Part shown: piece after piece, positions 8,842 to 16,421 of the stretch | Layout of the letters: the number at the start of each line of letters is the position of its first letter | Numbering within the stretch: position 1 is the stretch's first letter | The notes under the pieces: generated by a model | Told to the model about the DNA's origin: nothing | Seen by the model: only the letters and a program-made list of their open reading frames with translations | The model's database searches: none | Source: Hyphomicrobiales bacterium | GTDB lineage: Bacteria > Pseudomonadota > Alphaproteobacteria > Rhizobiales > Beijerinckiaceae | DNA: 42,765 nucleotides | Assembly (NCBI GenBank): GCA_028290405.1 | Contig: JAQGJX010000174.1 | Coordinates: 1-42,765 of the forward strand | Direction of reading: 5' to 3' | Made by a program: the position numbers and the translations under genes

Positions 8842-9698
8842 GAGCGCGCCACGGAGCCGCGCGTCGGGGCGCCCGGCGAGGCGCCGGCGGCCAGATCCGG
8901 CCAGGCGGCGGGCGAGACGGCCCGCGCGAGGTTGTCGGCGACCGGCGCGTCCACGTCCCAGTAGCGCGCCACGATGCGCTTGCCGGTGAGGTCGGCGGAG
9001 GCGTCCGACGCCAGGTAGCAAACCGGCGCCGCCATGGCGTCCGGCTTCACGAGCTTGCTGCGGTCCACCGGCGCGTGCGCGGGAATCATCGCGGTGTCGG
9101 CGGCGCCGCCGGGAATGAGAACGTTGCAGGTGACGCCCGTGCCGGCGAGGTCCTCGGCCCAACTGGCGGAGGCCGCCTCCAGCGCCGCCTTCGCCTGCCC
9201 GTACGGCGTATTGCCCTCGCGCATCATGGTCGAGAAGCTGGTCGTCACGTTGACGATGCGGCCCCATTTCTGGGCGATCATGTGGGGCGCGGCGGCGTGC
9301 GCCAGCAGGAACGGCCCGCGCAGGTTCACGTCGTAGAGCAATTGCCACTTGTCGGGATCGACGTTCCAGAAGCGCACGAGATCGGTGAGGAAGTCCTGGC
9401 TGAACAGGACCATGTTCAGCCCGGCGCAATTCACCAGCACGTCGATTCGGCCGAACTGGGCCACCGCGTCGGCGACCGCCGCCTCGCAGTCGGCGCGCTC
9501 GCGAATGTCCGTGCGGCGGGCGACGATGCGGCCCGGGCCGCTGGCGTCGGCGGCCGTCTTTTGCGCGGACGCCAGATCGATGTCGCAGCCGAGCACGATG
9601 GCCCCCTGCCCTGCGAGGCCCAGCGCCATGGCGCGGCCAAGGCCCGCGCCGACGCCCGTCACGATGCAGATCCTACCCGCCGGTCCCGCGTCCGCCAT
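8838..9698 (-). CDS. Short-chain dehydrogenase/reductase (SDR)
   Basis: A 286-residue NAD(P)-dependent classical SDR. The cofactor motif TGVGAGLG is near residue 14, NCAG near residue 90, and the catalytic serine (VTTSFSTM) and Y-G-Q-A-K tetrad are present, so it should oxidise an alcohol or reduce a ketone. A C-terminal extension of about 30 residues rich in Ala/Pro is unusual. The ATG at 9698 has GGGAGGGG upstream. It follows the LLM monooxygenase gene after 56 bases containing a strong hairpin, and overlaps the chr gene by four. In context it could supply a ketone to the monooxygenase or oxidise the alcohol released by the hydrolase. Confidence 0.9.
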   Translation of the reverse strand: MADAGPAGRICIVTGVGAGLGRAMALGLAGQGAIVLGCDIDLASAQKTAADASGPGRIVARRTDIRERADCEAAVADAVAQFGRIDVLVNCAGLNMVLFSQDFLTDLVRFWNVDPDKWQLLYDVNLRGPFLLAHAAAPHMIAQKWGRIVNVTTSFSTMMREGNTPYGQAKAALEAASASWAEDLAGTGVTCNVLIPGGAADTAMIPAHAPVDRSKLVKPDAMAAPVCYLASDASADLTGKRIVARYWDVDAPVADNLARAVSPAAWPDLAAGASPGAPTRGSVARS

Positions 9699-9719
9699 CG
9701 TCCCCTCCCGGATATGAGA

Positions 9720-9746
9720 ACGGCGCGGACGATGGGTCCGCGCCGT
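9720..9746 (-). terminator. Intra-operon hairpin between LLM and SDR genes
   Basis: A perfect 11-bp stem (ACGGCGCGGAC / GTCCGCGCCGT) with a five-base loop follows the LLM stop codon. On the minus strand it is followed by TTCTCAT, a weak T-rich tail. It could be a partial terminator or an mRNA-stabilising stem lowering expression of the distal SDR-chr genes. Confidence 0.6.
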
Positions 9747-9754
9747 GTTGGCAC

Positions 9755-10930
9755 TTATTCGGCTGCTACGCCCAGCGTCGCGGCTTCCTCGGCCCGCAGA
9801 GGCGCGATGACCTCCCGCGCGTAAAGCTCGATGTTCTTCTTGGTGAGGTCGGCGGGCAGCGTGGCGAACTGCAGCATGGAGATCACGGTGCCGAAGCCGA
9901 TCTCCTTCTGGAAGTGCTTCAGCTTGTCGCGCACCGTCTTGGGGCTGCCGCAGAGGAACATCCCGGCTTCCATCACCGCGTCGATGTCCTTCGCGCCGCC
10001 CGTCATCTGCGCCTTCGCGGCCATGACGCCCTGCATGGACTTCAGCGACAGATAGCCCGGCGGCAGCAGCATCTCGAGCGGCATGCGCAGGAACTTCTGG
10101 TAGAAGTTCTCGATGTGCGGCTTGGCCTCCCGGTAGGCGATCTCGTCTGTCTCGGCGACGTAGATGGGCGTCGCCCAGCCGAGGTTTTCCGGACCCGCCT
10201 CCCAGCCGTAATCGGCCGCCGTGTCCTTGTACTGCTTCATGTACTTCTTCAGCGCCGCGAGCGGCGAGAAGGTCTGGAGGTACGTGTAGCGGCGCGAGGG
10301 ATGGCTGGCCCACTCGATCGTTTCCGTCGAGCCCTGGGAGGGAATCCAGATCGGCGGATGCGGATTGTCCTGGTAGGGGCGCGGCCACAGGTTCACGTAG
10401 TCGAAATTGTAGTACTTGCCCTCGAAGGTCGAGGGGCCGGGCTGCGTCCATGCCTGCACGATGAGGTCATGGGCCTCGTGGAACTTGTCGTGCGAAAGCG
10501 CCGGATTGGAGTTCCACGAATAATATTCGGCGCCGATGCCGCGCACGAAGCCGGCGATGAGGCGCCCGCCGGTGACGTTGTCGAGAATGGCGTATTCCTC
10601 GGCCACGGTGATCGGGTTGTTGAGCAGCGGCAGCGCCCGGCCCAGCACGGCGATCTTCACGTTCTTGGTGCGGCGCGCGAGCATGCCGGCGAACACGCCG
10701 GGCTGCGGCATCAGGCCGTAGGCGTTGGAATGATGTTCGTTGACGCAGATCCCGTCGAAGCCGAGCGGGTCCGCCATCTCGAGTTCGTCAAGATAGCGAT
10801 TGTAGAGCGCATGGCCCTTCTTGGGATCGTAGTACGTGTTGGGCAGCGTGACCCACGAGGAATTGTACTTGTCCGGCGCGTCCAGATCGAGGTCCGCATA
10901 CGGCATCAGGTGGATGAAGAAGAATTTCAT
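9755..10930 (-). CDS. LLM-class flavin-dependent monooxygenase (copy A)
   Basis: A 391-residue bacterial-luciferase-like TIM-barrel monooxygenase that would use reduced FMN and O2. Family features are GFDGICVNEHHS near residue 57, ILDNVTGGRLIAGFVRG near residue 115 and WPRPYQDNPHPPIWI near residue 182. The start overlaps the stop of the hydrolase gene as ATGA. It is clearly homologous to the LLM at 12780-13997 (shared NEHHS, FEGKY, NLWPRP/NIWPRP and HPPIWI/HPPVWI blocks), and both occur directly after an alpha/beta hydrolase. Many such enzymes are type II Baeyer-Villiger or desulfonating monooxygenases. No flavin reductase gene is nearby, so FMNH2 must come from elsewhere. Confidence 0.9.
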   Translation of the reverse strand: MKFFFIHLMPYADLDLDAPDKYNSSWVTLPNTYYDPKKGHALYNRYLDELEMADPLGFDGICVNEHHSNAYGLMPQPGVFAGMLARRTKNVKIAVLGRALPLLNNPITVAEEYAILDNVTGGRLIAGFVRGIGAEYYSWNSNPALSHDKFHEAHDLIVQAWTQPGPSTFEGKYYNFDYVNLWPRPYQDNPHPPIWIPSQGSTETIEWASHPSRRYTYLQTFSPLAALKKYMKQYKDTAADYGWEAGPENLGWATPIYVAETDEIAYREAKPHIENFYQKFLRMPLEMLLPPGYLSLKSMQGVMAAKAQMTGGAKDIDAVMEAGMFLCGSPKTVRDKLKHFQKEIGFGTVISMLQFATLPADLTKKNIELYAREVIAPLRAEEAATLGVAAE

Positions 10931-11712
10931 GGGCGTACCCCTTCCGAAAAGGAGATGATCTCGGAGACGTAGTCATTGGTCTTCTCGACATGGGGCAGAT
11001 GCCCGCACTCTTCAAATACGCGCACCTTTGCGCCCGGGATCATCTGGGCGAAGTGGTCGGCGTAGTCGACCGGGATGATCTTGTCCTGGCGGCCCCAGAG
11101 AATCTGGGTGGGCGCCTTGATGCGGTGGATCCACTTTTCGAGATCGGGATCGTAGAGGCGCGGGCTCCAGCCAAGTTTCGCGGTGGCGAGCGCGTTCTTG
11201 AGCCCGATGTTGCGCTCCTCGACGCTCTGCTCCATGCCCAGGATGCGCTCGGCGATGGACTGGTCGTGGAAGAGGTTCCGGGTCAATTCCTCGGCGGGCC
11301 ACAGGAAGATGTTGGCCTTCGGCGTGCCCTTGATGCGCAGGCCGGCGGCCGCAACCAGCGTCAGGCTGCGAATGCGCGCGGGATCGCGCAGAGCCGTCTC
11401 GGCGGCGATCCAGCCGCCCAGAGACGTGCCGACCAGCGTGACGTCGCGCAGGCCGAGCTTTTCCATGAACGCCGCATAGAAGTGGCCGAGGTCCTTCACG
11501 GCGTCGAGCCATTCGGGCGTGTCGGAGCGACCGAAGCCCGGGTGCTCGGGGGCGATCACGTCGAATTTCTCGGCGAGCTTGTCCATGAAGGGCAGCCAGC
11601 GGCCGCCGCCGTTGGCGCCGTGCAGGAACAGCAACGGGGCGCCAGCGCCGCCGCGCACGATGTTAACCTGCGCGCCTTCGACAGTTTCGAAATATGTCCT
11701 CGACTCGGCCAT
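10927..11712 (-). CDS. Alpha/beta hydrolase (copy A)
   Basis: A 261-residue alpha/beta-fold hydrolase. The oxyanion-hole block LFLHGANGGG is near residue 28, the nucleophile S97 is in GTSLGG, and the acid and base are D210 (WGRQDKIIP) and H238 (ECGHLPH), so the triad is complete. The helical cap lies around residues 125-185. The ATG at 11712 has GGGAGGA about ten bases upstream; an in-frame ATG 24 bases earlier is possible. It is similar along its length to the hydrolase at 11956-12765 and, like it, is translated together with an LLM monooxygenase. The likely job is ester, lactone or C-C hydrolysis of the monooxygenase product or precursor. Confidence 0.92.
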   Translation of the reverse strand: MAESRTYFETVEGAQVNIVRGGAGAPLLFLHGANGGGRWLPFMDKLAEKFDVIAPEHPGFGRSDTPEWLDAVKDLGHFYAAFMEKLGLRDVTLVGTSLGGWIAAETALRDPARIRSLTLVAAAGLRIKGTPKANIFLWPAEELTRNLFHDQSIAERILGMEQSVEERNIGLKNALATAKLGWSPRLYDPDLEKWIHRIKAPTQILWGRQDKIIPVDYADHFAQMIPGAKVRVFEECGHLPHVEKTNDYVSEIISFSEGVRP

Positions 11713-11834
11713 GCGGCTTTCGTCCTCCCAGATCATCGCCAGATCGTTGGCCGGCGTCTCCGCCGGATTTTGTCCCCACAGCGTAACCGGCCAAAGGCTG
11801 GGTGCAAACCAGAAGCTGGGCGGCGTCTGCGGCG

Positions 11835-11864
11835 TTGACAGCATGCTTAGACGACGAAGATAAT
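11835..11864 (+). promoter_or_regulatory. Sigma-70-type promoter for hydrolase/LLM copy B operon
   Basis: TTGACA at 11835-11840 and GATAAT at 11859-11864 are separated by 18 bases, close to the sigma-70 consensus and unusual in such GC-rich surroundings. Transcription would start near 11871, giving a leader of about 85 bases before the hydrolase start. Confidence 0.62.
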
Positions 11865-11908
11865 GGCGCCAAGTGCGGCGCGCGCAGAACTTGGCGGCGT
11901 TGGCGCCA
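11864..11908. promoter_or_regulatory. Candidate operator: nested inverted repeats over the transcription start
   Basis: CGCCAAGT (11867-11874) and ACTTGGCG (11889-11896) form a perfect 8-bp inverted repeat with a 14-base spacer. Two copies of the palindrome TGGCGCCA (11864-11871 and 11901-11908) flank it, 37 bases apart. The element begins at the last base of the -10 box, the usual place for a repressor site. No regulator gene is next to it. Confidence 0.5.
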
Positions 11909-11955
11909 CAGCAAAAAACGACGCGGCTCCATGGCCGGCAGAGGAAGCGCATCAG

Positions 11956-12765
11956 ATGCAGACGGCAGAGGCGACCTCCCACGATTTCATCACGGTGGGC
12001 GGGTTCAGGCAGGAAATCCAAACCGTGGGCGCTGGCGCGCCCGTGCTCTTCCTCCACCCCGGCCGGGGCATGCGGGGCGCGGGCCCGTTCCTCGACGCGC
12101 TGGCGGCGGGCGCCCGCGTGGTCGCGCCGTCCCACCCGGGGTTCGACCGCTCCGAACTGCCGGACTGGATGAACACCGTCGAGGACCTCGCGTATCATTA
12201 CCTTGACGTGATCGACGCGCTGGACCTGCGCGACGTCACACTTGTGGGCTCCTCCTTCGGCGGCTGGATCGCCGCGTCGCTGGCCATCAAGGCGAGCCCG
12301 CGCATCGCGCGCCTCGTGCTGATCGACGCCGTGGGGGTGAAGGTCGGCGGGCGCGACGACCGAGACATCGTGGACATCTGGGCGCAGAAGAAGACTGCGC
12401 TCGACGCCCTGACGTTCCACGACCCCTCGCGGGGAGGCGTGGACTACGCCTCCATGTCCGACGAGGAGCTCACATCCATCGCGCGCAACGTGGAATCGGA
12501 GGCGTTGTTCGGCTGGTCGCCCTACATGCACGACCCCAAACTGCTGCGCCGCCTGCATCGCATCAGCGCGCCCACGCTGGTGCTGTGGGGCGCGTCGGAC
12601 GGCGTTGTGAAGCCCGATTACGGACGCGCCTACGCCAATGCCATCCCGGGCGCGCGCTTCGCGTTGATAGAGGCCGCGGGCCACCTGCCCCACATCGAAC
12701 AGCCGGACGCGACTGCGCGCGCCGTGCTCGATTTCATCTCCGCCACGCCCGTTCGCGGCGCCTGA
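11956..12765 (+). CDS. Alpha/beta hydrolase (copy B)
   Basis: A 269-residue alpha/beta hydrolase with a complete triad: S100 in GSSFGG, D215 in WGASDGVV and H243 in AAGHLPH. The oxyanion block is LFLHPGRG near residue 31. Blocks shared with copy A include RDVTLVG, GGWIAA, GWSP, PDY/VDY and GHLPH, showing paralogy. The ATG at 11956 is preferred over an earlier in-frame ATG because the family N-terminus begins here and GAGGAAG lies upstream. It is followed after 14 bases by LLM copy B. Its function is probably hydrolysis of the ester, lactone or diketone handled by its partner monooxygenase. Confidence 0.92.
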   Translation: MQTAEATSHDFITVGGFRQEIQTVGAGAPVLFLHPGRGMRGAGPFLDALAAGARVVAPSHPGFDRSELPDWMNTVEDLAYHYLDVIDALDLRDVTLVGSSFGGWIAASLAIKASPRIARLVLIDAVGVKVGGRDDRDIVDIWAQKKTALDALTFHDPSRGGVDYASMSDEELTSIARNVESEALFGWSPYMHDPKLLRRLHRISAPTLVLWGASDGVVKPDYGRAYANAIPGARFALIEAAGHLPHIEQPDATARAVLDFISATPVRGA

Positions 12766-12779
12766 TAGAGGTTTCCCAC

Positions 12780-13997
12780 ATGCGCGTTTTCCACTTCACC
12801 GAGCAGCCCTATCCCGATGCGTGGGATCCGAGCCTCGATTCCTACCGCATCGTGCTGCCCAACGGCGTCTGCGATCCCAAGGTCGCCGCAGACCTCTACC
12901 ATCGCTATCTGGACGAATGGATGCTGGCCGACGACCTCGGCCTCGACATCATGGTCAACGAGCACCATTCCACAGCCACCTGCATGACCGCGTCCTGCCA
13001 TGTGACGCTGTCGATTCTCTCGCGCATCACCAAGAAGGCGCGCCTGCTGGCGCTTGGCGTGCCGCTGGCCAACCGCGCCGATCCCCAGCGCATCGCCGAA
13101 GAACTGTCGATGATCGACGTGATCTCGCGCGGGCGGTTCGAGATGGGCTTCGTCAAGGGCGTGCCGTACGAGCCGCCCGTGTCGAACCAGAACCCGGTGA
13201 ACATGATGGAGCGCCTGTGGGAATCCCACGACTTCATCCTGAAGGCGATGACCACGCACACCGGGCCGTTCAACTTCGAGGGCAAGTACTTTCACTATCG
13301 CAACGTGAACATCTGGCCCCGCCCCTGGCAGCAGCCGCATCCGCCCGTGTGGATCACCGCCTCCAGCCTCTCCAGCGCCAAGGAAGTGGCGCGGCGCGGC
13401 CACGTGCTGGCGACCTTCCTGCAGGGCTACAAGACCCGCCAGTTGTTCGACCTCTACCGGGAGCATTACCGCGCCGCCCATGGCGTCGAGCCTGGCCCGG
13501 ATCGCTTCGGATACCTGGCGCTCTGCGCGGTGGGCAACACCCGCAAGGAAGCCTTCGCGCGCGCGGCGGAGGTGGGCCGCTACGTAACGACGACGTCGAT
13601 CGTGCACGAACCCTTCCGCAACCCGCCCGGCTACATGCCGGTGTCCGACTACACGCGCGTGCTGCGCAACACCGGCAAGATGGTGCCCCGCATGGTGCCC
13701 ACCTACGACGGGCGCATGATCGACGTGAACCGGCCGCTGAGCGTGCAGGAGAACATCGACCTTGGCCTCATGTTCTGCGGCACGCCCGACGAGGTGTACC
13801 AGCAGATCGTGTCCTTCGAGAGCTACGCGGGCGGCATCGGCAACATGCTGCTCATGATGCAGGGCGGTGCGCTGAGCCATGAGGAGACCTGCGACAGCCT
13901 CACGCTGTTCGGCAAGGAAGTGCTGCCGCGCCTGAAGGAATATGCCAAGATGCGTGGGCAGACCCTTGCGCCGCAGGCGCTTGGCGCGGCCGAATAA
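12780..13997 (+). CDS. LLM-class flavin-dependent monooxygenase (copy B)
   Basis: A 405-residue luciferase-like flavin monooxygenase, paralogous to copy A. It has LGLDIMVNEHHST near residue 58, MIDVISRGRFEMGFVKG near residue 111 and NIWPRPWQQPHPPVWI near residue 178. AGAGG lies eight bases before the ATG. Compared with copy A the C-terminal third is more divergent, with an insertion around YDGRMIDVNRPLS, so substrate range probably differs. It sits between the hydrolase gene (14 bases upstream) and an exported binding protein (37 bases downstream), suggesting an uptake-oxidation-hydrolysis operon. A type II Baeyer-Villiger role is inferred only from family and neighbours. Confidence 0.9.
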   Translation: MRVFHFTEQPYPDAWDPSLDSYRIVLPNGVCDPKVAADLYHRYLDEWMLADDLGLDIMVNEHHSTATCMTASCHVTLSILSRITKKARLLALGVPLANRADPQRIAEELSMIDVISRGRFEMGFVKGVPYEPPVSNQNPVNMMERLWESHDFILKAMTTHTGPFNFEGKYFHYRNVNIWPRPWQQPHPPVWITASSLSSAKEVARRGHVLATFLQGYKTRQLFDLYREHYRAAHGVEPGPDRFGYLALCAVGNTRKEAFARAAEVGRYVTTTSIVHEPFRNPPGYMPVSDYTRVLRNTGKMVPRMVPTYDGRMIDVNRPLSVQENIDLGLMFCGTPDEVYQQIVSFESYAGGIGNMLLMMQGGALSHEETCDSLTLFGKEVLPRLKEYAKMRGQTLAPQALGAAE

Positions 13998-14034
13998 CGC
14001 CCCAAGGGCGCACACGAACTGGGAGGGGACCCGC

Positions 14035-15063
14035 ATGCTCGCGAAACTCGCGACGATCGCGCTGGTGGCGTTCGGCCTGTCGAACGCCGCGACCGCGCAG
14101 ACGCAGACGGTGAAGATCGGCCTGACGGTGACGGCGACCGACATCGGCCTGTTCGTCGCGCAGAAGCGCGGCTACTTCAAGGACGAGGGGCTGAACGTCG
14201 ACTTCAACGTGTTCGACTCGGCGGCGCGCATGATGGCGCCGTTCGCCGCGGGCGATCTTGACGTTTCGGCGGGCGCGCCGTCGGCCGGGTTTTTCAACGC
14301 GGTCGGGCGCGGAATCGACATGCGCATCGTCGCCGACAAGGTGTCGACGCCCGCCGGGCGCCCCAGCCAGACGCTGGTGGTGCGCAAGGAATTGTTCGAT
14401 TCGGGCAAGGTGAAGACCCTAGCGGACCTCAAGGGCCTCAAGATCGCCAACACGGCGCCTGGCACAGCCGCATGGGGCACCATGTACCGCATGCTCGAAA
14501 AGGGCGGCCTCAAGATCTCCGACGTGGACCTGGTGGCCCTGAGCTTCCCGCAGCAGATCGTGGCGCTGATCAACGGCGCGGTGGACGCGGCGCTTCCGGC
14601 CGAACCCATGACGACGGAAGCCGTGTCCAAAGGCTATGCGGTGAAACTCGTGACCGACGACGAGGTTTATCCCGGGCACCAGATCGCCACGATCTTCTAT
14701 TCGGGCAAGTTCGCCAAGGAGCGCCCGGACGCGGCGCGCAAGTTCCTCAAGGCCTTCATTCGCGGCGTGCGCGACCACAACGACGCGCTGGACGAGAAGG
14801 GCATGTTCCAGGGCGAGAAGGGCGAGGCGATCATCGCCATCCTCAACGAATACACCAGCGTGAAGGACCCGGCGTTCTATCGCGGCTTCCCGCTCGCCTA
14901 CTGCAACCCGGACGGCGCGCTGAACGTGGAAAGCATCAAGGCCGACTACGCGGCGTTCAAGACCGCAGGCATGATCCAGAACGACGTCGATCCGGCGAAA
15001 GCCGTCGACACCTCGTTCCTCGACGCCGTGCTGAAAGAGCTTGGGCCTTACAAAAAGAAGTAG
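14035..15063 (+). CDS. NMT1/SsuA-type ABC transporter substrate-binding protein
   Basis: A 342-residue exported protein of the NMT1/THI5-like periplasmic binding family (nitrate/sulfonate/taurine/pyrimidine-type ligands). The signal peptide (residues 1 to about 22, ending ATAQ) is followed by KIGLTVTATDIGLFVAQKRGYFKDEGL, whose second half is the family N-lobe hallmark, and by LADLKGLKIANTAPGTAAW near residue 130. GGGAGGGG precedes the ATG. It follows the LLM-B gene closely and is probably in its operon. The ATPase and permease that such a protein needs are not encoded nearby, so it must share a distant transporter or act as an orphan receptor. Confidence 0.9.
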   Translation: MLAKLATIALVAFGLSNAATAQTQTVKIGLTVTATDIGLFVAQKRGYFKDEGLNVDFNVFDSAARMMAPFAAGDLDVSAGAPSAGFFNAVGRGIDMRIVADKVSTPAGRPSQTLVVRKELFDSGKVKTLADLKGLKIANTAPGTAAWGTMYRMLEKGGLKISDVDLVALSFPQQIVALINGAVDAALPAEPMTTEAVSKGYAVKLVTDDEVYPGHQIATIFYSGKFAKERPDAARKFLKAFIRGVRDHNDALDEKGMFQGEKGEAIIAILNEYTSVKDPAFYRGFPLAYCNPDGALNVESIKADYAAFKTAGMIQNDVDPAKAVDTSFLDAVLKELGPYKKK

Positions 15064-15088
15064 GGCAGCGTCCCACTCTTGGCCATTT

Positions 15089-15104
15089 GGCGCGGTTGCG
15101 CGCC
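15089..15104 (+). terminator. Weak hairpin after the binding-protein gene
   Basis: GGCGCG-GTTG-CGCGCC forms a 6-bp stem 25 bases after the binding-protein stop and is followed by a C-rich rather than T-rich stretch. It may limit read-through into the methyltransferase-like gene; support is weak. Confidence 0.35.
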
Positions 15105-15164
15105 CGGCCCATTTAAGAAATGATCCCCCTTCCGGCGCCGCCCGCGTGGGCGAAGGGGGGTCAC

Positions 15165-16187
15165 ATGCTTCTGCCAACGACCATCGTGGGTTCTTATCCG
15201 CAGCCCGACTGGCTGATCGACCGCGCGAAGCTGGGCATGCGCGCGCCGCCGCGCGTGCGCGCGAAAGAGTTATGGCGCGTGGACGCCGACTGGCTGGAGC
15301 AGGCGCAGGACGACGCGACTCTGCTGGCCATCCGCGACCAGGAGAGCGCCGGCGTCGACATCGTCACTGACGGCGAGATGCGCCGCGAGAGCTATTCTAA
15401 CCGCTTCGCGACCGCGCTCGAGGGCATCGACATCGACAACCCCGCGCAAGTTCTGAGCCGCGGCGGCAAGCCCGACCTCGTGCCCAGGGTGATCGGCCCG
15501 CTGCGCCGCAAGCACGCCGTGGAGGTGCGCGACGTGGCGTTCCTGCGCCGCAACACGGACCGCAAGATCAAGATCACCGTGCCGGGGCCGTTCACCATGT
15601 CGGCGCAGGCGAAGGACTTCCATTACGGCGACGACGCCGCCATGGCGATGGCCTATGCGGCCTGCGTGAACGAGGAGATCAAGGACCTGTTCGCCGCCGG
15701 GGCCGACATCGTGCAGATCGACGAGCCCTACATGCAGGCGCGGCCCGACCAGGCGCGCGAATATGGCGTGGACGCGATCAACCGCGCCGTGGAGGGCGTG
15801 AGCGGGGAAACCATCGTGCATCTGTGCTTTGGTTATGCGGCGCTCGTGAAGCAGAAGCCGGCGGGCTATTCGTTCCTGCCGGAGCTGGAGCGCTGCAACG
15901 TGAGCCAGGTATCCATCGAAACCGCGCAACCCGCGCTGGATTTCGCCGTGCTGGAGCAATTGCCGTCCAAGAAGCTGGTCATCGGGGTGATCGACCTCAA
16001 TGACCTTGCCGTCGAGACGCCCGAACTCGTGGCTGAGCGCATCGAGCGCGTCTATCCGCACGTGCCGCCCGGCCGCATCGTGGTGGCGCCGGACTGCGGC
16101 ATGAAATACCTGCCTCGCGATATCGCCTACGGCAAGCTGCGCGCCATGGTGGACGGCGCAAGGCTCGCCCGCGCGAAGCTGGGATAG
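15165..16187 (+). CDS. Stand-alone MetE C-terminal-type zinc methyl/alkyl-transferase
   Basis: A 340-residue protein matching only the catalytic C-terminal barrel of cobalamin-independent methionine synthase (COG0620). The zinc site is visible as H219-L-C221, E252 (SIET) and C311 (PDCGMK), and IDEP is at 185-188. Full MetE proteins are about 750 residues with a second N-terminal barrel for folate; here that half is absent by design, since the protein starts with the barrel's VGSYPQP motif after a strong AAGGGGGG site. The same zinc fold serves epoxyalkane:coenzyme M transferase, so thiol alkyl transfer or demethylation of a catabolic intermediate is an alternative to methionine synthesis. The acceptor thiol is unknown. 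Confidence 0.85.
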   Translation: MLLPTTIVGSYPQPDWLIDRAKLGMRAPPRVRAKELWRVDADWLEQAQDDATLLAIRDQESAGVDIVTDGEMRRESYSNRFATALEGIDIDNPAQVLSRGGKPDLVPRVIGPLRRKHAVEVRDVAFLRRNTDRKIKITVPGPFTMSAQAKDFHYGDDAAMAMAYAACVNEEIKDLFAAGADIVQIDEPYMQARPDQAREYGVDAINRAVEGVSGETIVHLCFGYAALVKQKPAGYSFLPELERCNVSQVSIETAQPALDFAVLEQLPSKKLVIGVIDLNDLAVETPELVAERIERVYPHVPPGRIVVAPDCGMKYLPRDIAYGKLRAMVDGARLARAKLG

Positions 16188-16244
16188 TCCCGGAGGGAAA
16201 CGATGGGCAATGCGTCAATCAGCCGATGAAGGCCTCACGCGTAC

Positions 16245-16340
16245 TCCCTCCCCTCAGGGGAGGGCTGGGGTGGGGTCCGCCACGGCGCCCGGCAAGAGGA
16301 GCGCCAGACCCCGCCCTGCCCCTCCCCTGAGGGGAGGGAA
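16245..16340. repeat. Imperfect inverted repeat built from two palindromes
   Basis: Two arms of roughly 34 bases (about 16245-16278 and 16306-16339) are inverted copies of each other with a few mismatches. Each arm itself contains a palindrome centred on CCCTCCCCT(C/G)AGGGGAGGG. It lies between convergent genes. It has the form of a dispersed extragenic palindromic repeat that can fold into a long cruciform or hairpin; no transposase is associated. Confidence 0.7.
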
Positions 16341-16387
16341 CGCTGGGCTTGCAGGATCGAGTTCAGCCCGATGAAGCCCTCGACCCG

Positions 16388-16418
16388 CCTCCCTCGGGAA
16401 CGCTGTGCTCGAGGGAGG
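16388..16418 (-). terminator. Hairpin downstream of the TctC gene
   Basis: CCTCCCTCG / CGAGGGAGG form a perfect 9-bp stem with a 13-base loop immediately after the TctC stop. There is no T-run, so it may act with Rho or as a 3-prime stabiliser. Confidence 0.45.
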
Positions 16419-16421
16419 ACC

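Noticed and set aside
16245-16340. Insertion sequence or transposon end
   Set aside because: There is an inverted repeat but no transposase frame between or beside the arms, and no target duplication could be identified.
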